64,000 nt of DNA, from contig NZ_CAUYTL010000006.1 in NCBI RefSeq assembly GCF_963575615.1, positions 1 to 64,000 of the forward strand. The letters run 5' to 3'. Below the pieces are notes generated by a model, which made no database searches, had not been told where the DNA came from, and was given only the letters and a program-made list of their open reading frames with translations. A program made the translations under genes and the position numbers. Of this stretch, positions 16,238-24,580 are shown piece after piece. The stretch comes from Listeria_A hofi (GTDB lineage: Bacteria; Bacillota; Bacilli; Lactobacillales; Listeriaceae). Positions within the stretch are counted from its first letter, which is position 1. Every line of letters begins with the position of its first letter.

Positions 16238-16417
16238 ATGCCTGAAATTAGACCCGTTTCTGACTTGAGAAATAATTTTACTGATATTTCCAAAATTGTC
16301 CACGAACGCAGTGAACCTATTTTTTTAACAAAGAATGGGCATGGAGATATGGTAGTGATGAGTATCGAAACATATGAAGAAATGTGCCAATATGAGACAC
16401 GCACACTTACGAAATAA
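16238..16417 (+). CDS. Short Phd/YefM-family antitoxin-like protein
   Basis: A 59-residue protein matching the N-terminal DNA-binding part of Phd/YefM antitoxins: PVSDLRNNFTDISKIVHERSE, then PIFLTKNGHGDMVVMSIETYEEM. Family members usually reach 80-90 residues with a C-terminal toxin-binding tail; here only about nine residues follow the core, so the tail is missing or very short. Ribosome site AGGAGG at 16223-16228. The stop is 8 bases before a GNAT acetyltransferase gene; no RelE/YoeB/Doc-type toxin gene follows. A palindromic operator lies upstream. It could be an orphan antitoxin or part of an unusual pair. Confidence 0.8.
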   Translation: MPEIRPVSDLRNNFTDISKIVHERSEPIFLTKNGHGDMVVMSIETYEEMCQYETRTLTK

Positions 16418-16425
16418 ATAGGAAA

Positions 16426-16944
16426 ATGGTGAGATATTTGGAGAGAAAGAGAAATTATCATGTGAAGTTTTTGACGGAGAAAGATGTTGCTTTAGCTGAG
16501 GAAGTTTGTGTGAGATGTGAAGACTATTTTTTGATGGAACAAGGCGTGGCAGCGAATACAGAGAACGCGCGTACCATTATTACAGAGATACCAAAGGGTA
16601 AAACCAAGCTTGATAAGTTCGTAATGGCGGTTCTTGATGAGGCGGATAAACCAATTGGCTTGATTGACGTAGTGGCTGATTTTCCGCGGAAAGGGCAGTG
16701 GATTATCGGTTTATTAATGTTGATACCCGAGGAACGAGGCAGTGGATTTGGAAAAGTGCTGTATCAAGTAATTAAAGACTGGGCATCGGATGGTAGCGCA
16801 GATTCGTTACGAATTGGTGTTCTTGAGGAGAATGAAGAGGCGCTTGGTTTTTGGTCACACCTAGGTTTTGAAAAGCAGGAAGAAAAGCGACAAACTTATG
16901 GCGGTAAAGAGCATACTGTCCATGTGATGGTTCAGAATATATAA
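16426..16944 (+). CDS. GNAT family N-acetyltransferase, paired with a Phd/YefM-like gene
   Basis: A 172-residue GNAT-fold acetyltransferase. Motif A is clear: WIIGLLMLIPEERGSGFGKVLYQVI (acetyl-CoA pyrophosphate loop R-G-x-G-x-G with Ser replacing one small residue), and motif B is in NEEALGFWSHLGFEKQEE. The ATG at 16426 has a poor ribosome site, and a GTG at 16462 is an alternative; translation may depend on the antitoxin gene 8 bases upstream. The N-terminal half resembles ordinary small-molecule GNATs more than tRNA-targeting TacT/AtaT toxins, so a toxin role is a hypothesis only. Confidence 0.82.
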   Translation: MVRYLERKRNYHVKFLTEKDVALAEEVCVRCEDYFLMEQGVAANTENARTIITEIPKGKTKLDKFVMAVLDEADKPIGLIDVVADFPRKGQWIIGLLMLIPEERGSGFGKVLYQVIKDWASDGSADSLRIGVLEENEEALGFWSHLGFEKQEEKRQTYGGKEHTVHVMVQNI

Positions 16945-16954
16945 GTTTGCAAGG

Positions 16955-16984
16955 GATACTTTGATTGTTGAAGTATCTTTTTGT
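16955..16984 (+). terminator. Terminator after the GNAT gene
   Basis: GATACTT at 16955-16961 pairs with AAGTATC at 16971-16977, followed by T-rich sequence. Confidence 0.8.
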
Positions 16985-17069
16985 ATGCTGAAAATGGAGG
17001 TAACGTCGAGCATACAAGTGTGTTTTGTAAATACATCATTTTGTACGACTATTATCAAGGCTAGTATAA

Positions 17070-17120
17070 AAAAATATGGAAGGCGTAGGTCGTATGAGAC
17101 GCTGCGCCTTCCATATTTTT
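17070..17120. terminator. Terminator of the lacI-type gene
   Basis: AAAAATATGGAAGGCG at 17070-17085 pairs with CGCCTTCCATATTTTT at 17105-17120. On the minus strand the second arm ends with T-rich sequence. The hairpin overlaps the regulator stop by a couple of bases. Confidence 0.85.
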
Positions 17121-18147
17121 AATGTGACTTGAGAGATTGTATGGATGCTCCGTTTATCAGTTTTGTTTCGATAATCATTTTTTGGCTGTTTTTTTCGTTG
17201 TTTTGAATTAATTTGAAAAGTAACTCGGTAGCAGCTTTTCCTAAACGTTTGGTGGGAATATCAATGGCTGTTAATGGTGGTGATAGGAAAGTCGACACGA
17301 CACGATCATTGTAGCCAACGATGGAAAGATCTTCTGGTATTTGCAAGTTATGCTCAGCTGCTACTTTGTAAATACTAAGTACTTTTAAATCATCTGTGGC
17401 AAAAATGGCAGTGGGCCGATTTGGATGTGAAAGTAATTGATTTGCTGCGTTGTAAGCATCTTCGGCGGTATATCCGCTATCTAAAATCCAGTCGCGACGA
17501 ATATCCAAGTTGTGATCAAATAGGCAACTACGATAGCCGGCGAGTCGATCAATAGAAACGTGATGATTCAGCGGTGCATGTAAGCAAGCGATATTTTTAT
17601 GGCCATTTTTTATGAGCAGACTCGTGAGTTCATAGGAATCTTTGAAATTATCGGTATCCACTGAGTAGACGTTTTTATAGGTGCCATCGATTTTTCCAGT
17701 CACGACGATAGGAATATTGAATGGATCTAGTTTCTCGAAAAAAGTTTCATCGGCAGGAGAGCTTAACATGATAATGCCTTTAATCATTTTTTCTTTTATT
17801 TTGGCAATGCATTTATCGAGCTCATCATCGGTATTTCGAGATGTTTGCAGGATTAAATCGAAGTTCTGATCTTCCGCAATAGCCGAGATGGAGTGAATGA
17901 TTTCTGAGAAAAAAGGATTTCCTGCTGTAGTCTTGGTTGGCCGATTTGAAATGACCATGATAGCGTCGAATCCAGAATTGGTTAGCGCTCGTGCTAGTTT
18001 GCTCGGTTTATATTGTAGTTCTTCGATTGCTGTTAGGACACGTTTTTTGGAGTCGGCAGAAATATTGGTTTGGTTATTTAGCACGCGTGAAACTGTTGAT
18101 TTCGAGACTCCGGCGTGACGAGCAATATCATAAATTGTGGCTCCCAT
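17119..18147 (-). CDS. LacI family repressor of the ycj-like cluster
   Basis: A 342-residue LacI/GalR regulator: HTH at residues 4-25 (TIYDIARHAGVSKSTVSRVL), hinge helix near 50, and a periplasmic-binding-protein-like effector domain to the end (ICTDDL-type motif as AIFATDDLKVLSIYKVAAE). It is divergent from the sugar phosphorylase gene and separated from it by about 225 bases holding a perfect 16-bp palindrome inside the cluster promoter. That fits a local repressor, equivalent to YcjW beside the E. coli ycj cluster. The effector is probably a cluster substrate or intermediate; not shown. Confidence 0.9.
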   Translation of the reverse strand: MGATIYDIARHAGVSKSTVSRVLNNQTNISADSKKRVLTAIEELQYKPSKLARALTNSGFDAIMVISNRPTKTTAGNPFFSEIIHSISAIAEDQNFDLILQTSRNTDDELDKCIAKIKEKMIKGIIMLSSPADETFFEKLDPFNIPIVVTGKIDGTYKNVYSVDTDNFKDSYELTSLLIKNGHKNIACLHAPLNHHVSIDRLAGYRSCLFDHNLDIRRDWILDSGYTAEDAYNAANQLLSHPNRPTAIFATDDLKVLSIYKVAAEHNLQIPEDLSIVGYNDRVVSTFLSPPLTAIDIPTKRLGKAATELLFKLIQNNEKNSQKMIIETKLINGASIQSLKSH

Positions 18148-18306
18148 TAGTTGTTCCTCCTTGTTCTATCTTGATGAGACCGTTCCCATCGTTTTATATA
18201 TCATGAATTCTATTCTACTCAATTGTGGTAAAGATGTCCAATGGTAAAGAAATTGCTATACATAAGGGTATAAAAACTTTTTGTATATGATATGTAAAAA
18301 ATATCA

Positions 18307-18335
18307 TTGACAGAAAGCGCTTTCTGTAATATACT
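18307..18335 (+). promoter_or_regulatory. ycj-like cluster promoter with LacI/cre palindrome in the spacer
   Basis: TTGACA at 18307-18312 and TATACT at 18330-18335 are 17 bases apart, close to consensus. The palindrome CAGAAAGCGCTTTCTG fills 18311-18326, so a bound LacI-family protein would block RNA polymerase. It also fits the CcpA cre consensus core (GAAAGCGCTTTC), so local repression and glucose repression may act at one site. Confidence 0.88.
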
Positions 18336-18372
18336 CTTTTTGTGGGAGCGGTACCATAAAAGGAGGCAAAAA

Positions 18373-20055
18373 ATGAATATTATTTTGAGGAGACTAGAAA
18401 GTATATATGGGACTGAAAGCGCTATATCAATGGAACAAGCGATTAGAGAGCGAATTCAAGAGGCCCAATTGAAAAAATTAAAGCAACGTAAGTCAGGCTG
18501 GGACCAAGAAGATGTGGTGATGATTACATATGGTGACCAATTTTGGGAGAAGGATCGGGCTACGTTAACGACATTCAAAAAGATGTATGATACTTACTTG
18601 AATGAGATGTTTGAGGTCGTTCATATTTTGCCATTTTATCCGTACTCTTCGGATGATGGATTCTCGGTGATTGATTACAAAAAAGTGAATCCGAAGCTTG
18701 GTGATTGGCAGGATGTTACCGATTTGACGAAATCAACGCGACTCATGTTTGATTATGTTTGTAATCATATATCTGCAAAAAGTGATTGGTTTCAAGGTTT
18801 TTTAAAGCAGGATAAACAGTATGATGAGTTCTTCGTGTCATTGCCACCGGAAACAGATTTGTCGGCAGTAACTAGGCCACGTGCAACGCCAGTTTTGACG
18901 GAGTTTGAGATGGCAAATGGTGAGAAGGAACATATTTGGACGACTTTTAGCGCGGATCAGATCGACCTTAATTTCGAGAATCCTAACGTGTTGTTAAAAA
19001 TGATTGATGTTTTGGCGTTTTATTTAGAGGAAGGTGCGGAGTATATTAGGTTGGATGCAGTTGGGTTTATGTGGAAAGAGCCTGGGACGACGTGCATTCA
19101 CTTGGAAAAAACGCATGAGATTGTAAAACTGTTCCGCGATATCTTGGAGGAAATTGCTCCGGGAACAGTGATGATAACGGAGACGAATGTGCCGCATAAA
19201 GATAACATTACCTATTTTGGAAATGGACAGGATGAGGCGCATATGGTGTATCAATTCCCATTGCCGCCGCTTGTGTTACAGGCGATACATACCGGTGATG
19301 GTGCTGCATTATCAGGTTGGGCGCGTGATTTGGAATTACCTGGTGAAGATGCTACGTTTTTCAACTTCCTCGCTTCGCATGATGGTATTGGTTTGAATCC
19401 GATTCGGGGAATTTTGCCGGAAGCTGATATTTTGGCATTGGTAGCGGATTTGGAGGATGAGGGCGCACTTGTCTCTTACAAACAAAATCCAGATGGAACA
19501 CAGAGCCCGTATGAGATTAACGTGACGTATATGGATGCGCTAAATCGATTGGCAGATAATGATGATACAAGATTACAGCGATTCTTGCTTGCTCATTCGA
19601 TTTTACTAACAATACCGGGTGTTCCAGCGGTTTACGTACAAAGTATTTTAGGTGCGCGAAACGATTTGGATGGCGTTGCAGAAACGGGGCATAATCGTTC
19701 TATCAACCGCAAAAAATACCCACTTTCAGAGATTGAGGTAGGGCTTGCAGATGAGAAAACATTGATGCACCGCACTTTTGAGGGAATTAAAGAATTGATC
19801 CAAGTTCGGAAAGGACAGACGTTATTCCACCCAAACGTACCGATGGAAGTTGTGGATTTAGGCAAAGAAATTTTTGCAATTAAGCGTGTAGGTGCTTCGG
19901 GGGACAGTATTCTTGTAGTTCATAACTTGTCCAATCAATCTGTATCGTGTGATGTTGTTGCAAATTGGGATATTTTAAAAGGTCAGCCGATTTCTGGGAG
20001 CGCTCCAATCGTGCTTGCTCCGTATGAATTCCGTTGGTTAACAAACAAAAACTAG
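18373..20055 (+). CDS. GH13_18 sugar phosphorylase, likely glucosylglycerate phosphorylase (YcjM-like)
   Basis: A 560-residue alpha-amylase-fold phosphorylase of the sucrose phosphorylase type. Catalytic residues are visible: nucleophile Asp228 in IRLDAVGFMWK, acid/base Glu270 in ITETNVPHKDN, and the third Asp in FNFLASHDGIG. HILPFYPYSSDDGFSVIDY and NHISAKSDWFQ are typical of GH13_18. It should phosphorolyse an alpha-glucoside to alpha-glucose 1-phosphate. E. coli YcjM acts on glucosylglycerate; the glycerate kinase gene later in this cluster supports the same substrate here. Sucrose or sucrose 6'-phosphate are alternatives. Start set by AAAAGGAGG at 18358-18366. First gene of the cluster. 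Confidence 0.85.
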   Translation: MNIILRRLESIYGTESAISMEQAIRERIQEAQLKKLKQRKSGWDQEDVVMITYGDQFWEKDRATLTTFKKMYDTYLNEMFEVVHILPFYPYSSDDGFSVIDYKKVNPKLGDWQDVTDLTKSTRLMFDYVCNHISAKSDWFQGFLKQDKQYDEFFVSLPPETDLSAVTRPRATPVLTEFEMANGEKEHIWTTFSADQIDLNFENPNVLLKMIDVLAFYLEEGAEYIRLDAVGFMWKEPGTTCIHLEKTHEIVKLFRDILEEIAPGTVMITETNVPHKDNITYFGNGQDEAHMVYQFPLPPLVLQAIHTGDGAALSGWARDLELPGEDATFFNFLASHDGIGLNPIRGILPEADILALVADLEDEGALVSYKQNPDGTQSPYEINVTYMDALNRLADNDDTRLQRFLLAHSILLTIPGVPAVYVQSILGARNDLDGVAETGHNRSINRKKYPLSEIEVGLADEKTLMHRTFEGIKELIQVRKGQTLFHPNVPMEVVDLGKEIFAIKRVGASGDSILVVHNLSNQSVSCDVVANWDILKGQPISGSAPIVLAPYEFRWLTNKN

Positions 20056-20066
20056 GAGGGTTTAAG

Positions 20067-21365
20067 GTGAAAAAGAGAGGTTCGATTTTACTTGTTGTTG
20101 TGTTAATGTTAAGTGCAATTTTGGCGGCGTGTGGCGGTTCATCAGGAAGCGCTGATGATAAAGAAGTGACGATTGAGTTTATGCATTCTTCCGTTGAAAA
20201 GGAACGTCTTGATGTAATCAAAGAATTAGTAGCGAAATTTGAAAAAGAAAATCCAAACATTAAAGTGAAGCAAGTGCCGGTAGAAGAAGATGCGTTCAAT
20301 ACAAAAGTAGTGACATTGGCGCGTTCGGGCAAGTTACCGGCAGTTTTGGAGGTAAGTCAAGATTTTGCGAAAGTAATGGATAAAGATAAATTAATCGATC
20401 AAGCAGCAGTTAAAGATGTAATCAAAGAAGTTGGCGAAGATAGCTATTACGAAGGTGCGCTAAATCTTGTGCGTTCTGAGGATGGCAAAAGTTACATTGG
20501 TGTTCCGCTTACGGGCTGGGTGCAAGGTATTTGGTACGATAAGAAGGCTTTAGCTGCAGCGAATTTTGAGGAGCCAAAGAATTGGAACGACATTTTAACA
20601 ATTGCGAAGCACTTTACGAATAAAGCGAACAAGAAATACGGTATTGCGATTCCAACAGCGGAAGGCGCGATGGCAGAGCAAGCATTTTCACAATTTGCAC
20701 TTTCCAATAAGGCGAACGTGCTAGACGCGAAAGGCAATATTACAATCGATACGAAAGAAATGAAACAAGCATTGACGTTTTATCAAGAATTATCGAAATA
20801 TACGATGCCTGGATCGAATGATGTAACGGAAATTAAGGATGCATTTATGAATGGAACGGCCCCAATGGCGATGTATTCAACGTATATTTTACCAGCAGTA
20901 TTCACAGATGGTGACCCAAGCAATGTTGGATTTATCATCCCAGAAGAAAAAGAAAAAGCAGTATACGGAACCGTTTCAGCGTTAGCACTTTCAGACGGCC
21001 TAGATGACGCTCAAAAATCAGCAGGTAAAAAATTCGTGGAGTTCTTGTCACAACCTGAGAACCAAACGAAATGGGTATTAATGTCTCCAGGTGGGGCACA
21101 ACCAGTAAATAAAGGCGTTATTGAAAACGAAACATATAAAAATAATGAAGTCGTGAAATCATTTGGTGCGTTATCAGAAGAAATCGCGAAATCGTTTGAT
21201 GACATTCAAATTTTTGGTTTAGTTGACGGTAAAAACTTCACGAAGATGGGTGACATCACAAGCTCAGGAGTTATTGCGAAAATGGTTAATAACGTGACGG
21301 TTGGCGGTAAAGATGTCCAATCAGAGCTTGAAAAAGCGCAAAGCACGGCCGAATCCAATAACTAA
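20067..21365 (+). CDS. Sugar-binding lipoprotein (YcjN-like)
   Basis: Extracellular solute-binding lipoprotein of family 1, 432 residues from a GTG start at 20067 with AGGAGGG at 20054-20060. Signal peptide ends in lipobox ILAAC with lipidated Cys22, then a Gly/Ser linker. The fold markers are VTIEFMHSSVEKERLDVIKELVAKFEK-like N-terminus, a GVPLTGWVQGIWYDK central strand, and FVEFLSQPENQTKW near the C-terminus. It feeds the two permeases encoded next. The ligand is expected to be the cluster substrate, a glucosyl- or gulosyl-glycerate or similar glycoside (inferred). Confidence 0.9.
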   Translation: MKKRGSILLVVVLMLSAILAACGGSSGSADDKEVTIEFMHSSVEKERLDVIKELVAKFEKENPNIKVKQVPVEEDAFNTKVVTLARSGKLPAVLEVSQDFAKVMDKDKLIDQAAVKDVIKEVGEDSYYEGALNLVRSEDGKSYIGVPLTGWVQGIWYDKKALAAANFEEPKNWNDILTIAKHFTNKANKKYGIAIPTAEGAMAEQAFSQFALSNKANVLDAKGNITIDTKEMKQALTFYQELSKYTMPGSNDVTEIKDAFMNGTAPMAMYSTYILPAVFTDGDPSNVGFIIPEEKEKAVYGTVSALALSDGLDDAQKSAGKKFVEFLSQPENQTKWVLMSPGGAQPVNKGVIENETYKNNEVVKSFGALSEEIAKSFDDIQIFGLVDGKNFTKMGDITSSGVIAKMVNNVTVGGKDVQSELEKAQSTAESNN

Positions 21366-21380
21366 GAATAAGGAGGCACT

Positions 21381-22262
21381 ATGAAAACAAAAGCATATAA
21401 ACGATCGGATGCCAAAATGGCGTTGGCACTGCTGTCGCCTAGTATCCTCTTATTACTTGTGTTAGTGGCGTATCCGATGATTTCTAACATTCAAATTAGC
21501 TTTTTAGAGTTACCGCTTAATCCGAATTTAGACTCTACTTTTATTGGGTTGCAAAACTATATTGATATTTTAACAGATGCCGAATTCTATAAATCATTGG
21601 CGTTAACGTTTGGTTATACAATTTTGGTAGTTATTGGTAGTACAGGAATGGGGCTTCTGGTTGCGATTTTCTTCAACCGGGAGTTCAGATTCCGGAAAAC
21701 GGCGCGTTCACTTATTATCTTGTCATACGTAACGCCGTCGATTTCATTGATTTTTGCTTGGAAATACATGTTCAACAATAGTTACGGCGTGATTAATTTC
21801 GTAGGCGGCGATATTTTGCATCTATGGAAAGATGCACCACTATGGTTTGATAATCCCGTTTCAAGTTTCATCCTAGTCGTACTATTCGCGATTTGGCGCT
21901 ACTTCCCATATGCCTTCATTTCATTCCTAGCTATTCTACAAACAGTGGATAAATCGCTTTATGAAGCGGCTGACATGGACGGAGCAAGCGTTTGGGACAA
22001 ATTCAAAATTGTAACATTACCTGCAATCATGCCAGTTTTGGCGACAGTTGTGACATTGCGTGCCATTTGGATGTTCTACATGTTTACCGATGTATACTTA
22101 CTGACAAACAAGGTCAATATTCTTGGGGTTTACTTGTATCAAACAGCCTTTGCATTCAATGACTTAGGTAAAGCATCAGCAATTTCAGTAGTTCTATTTG
22201 TCATCATCTTTGTGGTCATCATGGTTACAAGAAAGCGAGTGAATTTAAATGGCAGTAAGTAG
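21381..22262 (+). CDS. Sugar ABC permease, MalF-like (YcjO-like)
   Basis: Inner-membrane permease with six predicted membrane segments, 293 residues. The ATPase-docking EAA loop is EAADMDGASVWDKFKIVTLPAIMP in the C-terminal half. It has no large extra domain, as in other binding-protein-dependent sugar permeases of Gram-positives. The gene overlaps the next permease gene by 14 bases, implying coupled translation and a heterodimeric channel. No ATPase gene is in the cluster; a shared MsmX/UgpC-type ATPase is the usual solution in Firmicutes. Confidence 0.92.
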   Translation: MKTKAYKRSDAKMALALLSPSILLLLVLVAYPMISNIQISFLELPLNPNLDSTFIGLQNYIDILTDAEFYKSLALTFGYTILVVIGSTGMGLLVAIFFNREFRFRKTARSLIILSYVTPSISLIFAWKYMFNNSYGVINFVGGDILHLWKDAPLWFDNPVSSFILVVLFAIWRYFPYAFISFLAILQTVDKSLYEAADMDGASVWDKFKIVTLPAIMPVLATVVTLRAIWMFYMFTDVYLLTNKVNILGVYLYQTAFAFNDLGKASAISVVLFVIIFVVIMVTRKRVNLNGSK

Positions 22263-23100
22263 TAAAAAAGCAAAACGGACAAAGAAAATAGTCTTTTATG
22301 TGAGTTTAGTGTTATTTCTCTTGTTCACGCTGTTTCCATTCTTGATTATGATGATGACATCGTTTAAGAGTCCAAAAGAGGCAATTTCCACAACGCCAAC
22401 TTTTTTCCCTAAAGAATGGACGTTCCAGCATTATTTAGATATCTTTAATCCAGATATCTTCCCATTCTTAACGTATTTCAAAAATAGTTTCATTGTAGCT
22501 CTAATTGCTGCAGGAGTCGCAGTTGTCTTAGGGATTTTAGGCGCATATGCCCTATCAAAATTACGTTTTAGGGCACGTACAACGATCAATGCGAGTTTCT
22601 ATACAGTCTATATGTTCTCAGGAATTCTGTTAATCGTTCCATTGTTTAAAATTATTTCTAGTGTTGGCTTGTATGACACAAGAACAGCGCTTATTATTAC
22701 AATGGTTGTGCAGACATTACCAACAGCAATCTTTATGTTAATCAGTTATTTCGATACAATCCCAGTCGATATCGAAGAAGCAGCAATGATGGATGGTTTG
22801 AATCGAATGCAAATTATTTTGCGAATAATTGTACCACTTGCGATTTCAGGAATTGTCTCTGTATTTGTGTACTGTTTCATGGTAGCTTGGAATGACTATC
22901 TGTTTGCATCGATTTTCCTATCGGACTCAGAACTATTTACACTACCTATTGGTCTGAACACACTGTTTAGTACACCAGATTACATTTGGGGTCGCATGAT
23001 GGCAGCATCTCTTGTGACGGCATTGCCAGTCGTTATCATGTACGCTTTGTCAGAACGATTCATTAAGGGGAATCTCACCGACGGCGGCGTCAAAGGCTAG
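22249..23100 (+). CDS. Sugar ABC permease, MalG-like (YcjP-like)
   Basis: Second permease subunit, 283 residues, six membrane segments. The EAA loop is EEAAMMDGLNRMQIILRIIVPLAISG. The C-terminal extension KGNLTDGGVKG is the short tail found in MalG-type proteins that contacts the ATPases. The ATG sits inside the end of the previous gene, 14 bases before its stop. The stop is followed immediately by a block of structured repeats rather than by the next cluster gene. Confidence 0.92.
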   Translation: MAVSSKKAKRTKKIVFYVSLVLFLLFTLFPFLIMMMTSFKSPKEAISTTPTFFPKEWTFQHYLDIFNPDIFPFLTYFKNSFIVALIAAGVAVVLGILGAYALSKLRFRARTTINASFYTVYMFSGILLIVPLFKIISSVGLYDTRTALIITMVVQTLPTAIFMLISYFDTIPVDIEEAAMMDGLNRMQIILRIIVPLAISGIVSVFVYCFMVAWNDYLFASIFLSDSELFTLPIGLNTLFSTPDYIWGRMMAASLVTALPVVIMYALSERFIKGNLTDGGVKG

Positions 23101-23440
23101 GTCAGAGCGACGAGAAGCGTTCATCTTCGTCGTTAAAAGTTCCGTTCCAGTGCTCACGTACGCAAGTACGCTCCGCGGCTGGTACTCACTTTTGCCTAGA
23201 AGCTAAAAGCTTCTCGTCGCTCTGACGGCATGTTTGGAGGCACGGAAGTGCCCGTTTGGTGAAGAGATTAGTGCGTTCTGTGTCTGGTATTCACTTTTGC
23301 CTAGAAGCTAAAAGCTTCTCGTCGCTCTGACGGCGTGTTTGGAGGCACGGAAGTGCCAGGTGTTGGAAGTGCCCGTTTGGTGAAGAAATTAGTGCGTTCT
23401 GTGTCTGGTATTCACTTTTGTCACTCTGATGGCGTGTTTA
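23101..23440 (+). repeat. Structured tandem/inverted repeat block inside the cluster
   Basis: A 410-base gap between the permease gene and the dehydrogenase gene is filled by repeats. An 18-bp perfect inverted repeat joins 23101-23118 to 23209-23226, with AAAAGT/ACTTTT and CGTAC/GTACG pairs nested inside. A unit starting CTGGTATTCACTTTTG occurs at 23179, 23284 and 23405 (periods 105 and 121). The second copy carries a 16-bp duplication near 23358-23373. Two copies contain the hairpin AGAAGCT-AAA-AGCTTCT. No coding sequence is seen. Origin and function unknown; it may affect mRNA processing or termination within the operon. Confidence 0.85.
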
Positions 23441-23510
23441 GGCGTTAGGGTGGGTCACTTAATTGAGAAAAAGAGGATATATTTGGAAGTCGGAAAGGAA
23501 GTTTAGTTTG

Positions 23511-24563
23511 ATGAAGAAATTAATTGCTACGGAGCCGCGGGTTGCGGATTTGGTGGAATATGAGGATCGTGCGTTGGCGAAGGATGAGGCGCGGATTAAA
23601 GTGAAGTTTGCGTCGCCTAAGCATGGTACGGAGGTTGTTGATTTTCGTGGTGTGAGTCCGTTTATTGATGAGGAGTTTAATGAGGAGTGGAACATGTTTA
23701 TGCCGCGTGCGGAGGGTTCGGCGCGTGGGATTGTGTTCGGCGAGTTTCAGCTTGGGAATATGGTCGTCGGTGAGATTGTCGAAATTGGTTCTGATGTGAC
23801 GGAGTATGCGATTGGTGACATGGTTTGCTCGTATGGGCCGATTATGGAGACGGTTATTGTGAAGGCTGTCGATAATTATAAACTTCGGAAAATGCCGGCG
23901 GGTGCTAGTTGGAAAAATGCGGTTTGTTATGATCCGGCGCAGTTCGCAATGAGTGGTGTGCGTGAGGCGCATGTGCGAGCGGGTGATTATGTCGTGGTTG
24001 TTGGCCTAGGTGCAATTGGGCAAATCGCGATTCAGCTGGCGAAGAAGGCTGGGGCGAGTATCGTGATTGGTGTCGATCCTCTGGAACATCGTCGTGAAAT
24101 TGCAATGCGTCATGGCGCTGATGCTTGTTTTAATCCTATTGGAACGGATGTCGGGTTTGAGGTGAAGAAATTGACTGGCAAACTTGGCGCGGATTCAATC
24201 ATTGAAACAAGTGGGAATTCACAGGCGCTTGAGGCGGCGCTCCGCGGGATTGCGTACGGTGGAACTATTTCATATGTGGCGTTTGCAAAGCCGTTTCCGG
24301 ATGGATTTAATTTGGGACGTGAAGCACATTTTAATAATGCCAAAATTGTTTTTGCACGTGCGTCTAGTGAGCCGAATCCGGATTATCCGCGTTGGAATCG
24401 GAAGCGTATTGAGGAGACGTGTTGGGAACTTTTGATGAACGGATATCTTGATTGTGAGGATTTGATTGATCCAATTGTGAGCTTGGATGAAAGTGCGCAG
24501 GCGTATATGAAGTATGTGGATCAAAATCCAGATTTGAGTATTAAGATGGGAATCGAATTTTAA
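23511..24563 (+). CDS. Zinc-type NAD(P)-dependent dehydrogenase (YcjQ-like)
   Basis: A 350-residue medium-chain dehydrogenase. The Rossmann dinucleotide motif is VVVVGLGAIGQIAIQLAKKAGA near residue 165, followed by VIGVDPLEHRREIA, and ADSIIETSGNSQALEAALR is the usual downstream strand. The classical GHE zinc site is replaced by HGTEVVDFRG, as I would expect in the YcjQ branch. E. coli YcjQ oxidises or reduces C3 of D-gulosides; the same step is proposed here. The start at 23511 (MKKLIATEPR) has GGAAAGGAAG upstream. First gene after the repeat block, 17 bases before the YcjR-like gene. Confidence 0.82.
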   Translation: MKKLIATEPRVADLVEYEDRALAKDEARIKVKFASPKHGTEVVDFRGVSPFIDEEFNEEWNMFMPRAEGSARGIVFGEFQLGNMVVGEIVEIGSDVTEYAIGDMVCSYGPIMETVIVKAVDNYKLRKMPAGASWKNAVCYDPAQFAMSGVREAHVRAGDYVVVVGLGAIGQIAIQLAKKAGASIVIGVDPLEHRREIAMRHGADACFNPIGTDVGFEVKKLTGKLGADSIIETSGNSQALEAALRGIAYGGTISYVAFAKPFPDGFNLGREAHFNNAKIVFARASSEPNPDYPRWNRKRIEETCWELLMNGYLDCEDLIDPIVSLDESAQAYMKYVDQNPDLSIKMGIEF

Positions 24564-24580
24564 AGGAGACGGAAACAGTT

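Noticed and set aside
18373..20055. Plain sucrose phosphorylase annotation
   Set aside because: Family fits, but the co-encoded glycerate kinase and the ycj-type gene order favour glucosylglycerate; no sucrose genes are nearby.
23179..23440. Possible CRISPR array
   Set aside because: The units are over 100 bases, nearly identical throughout with no unique spacers of constant length, and no cas genes are near.
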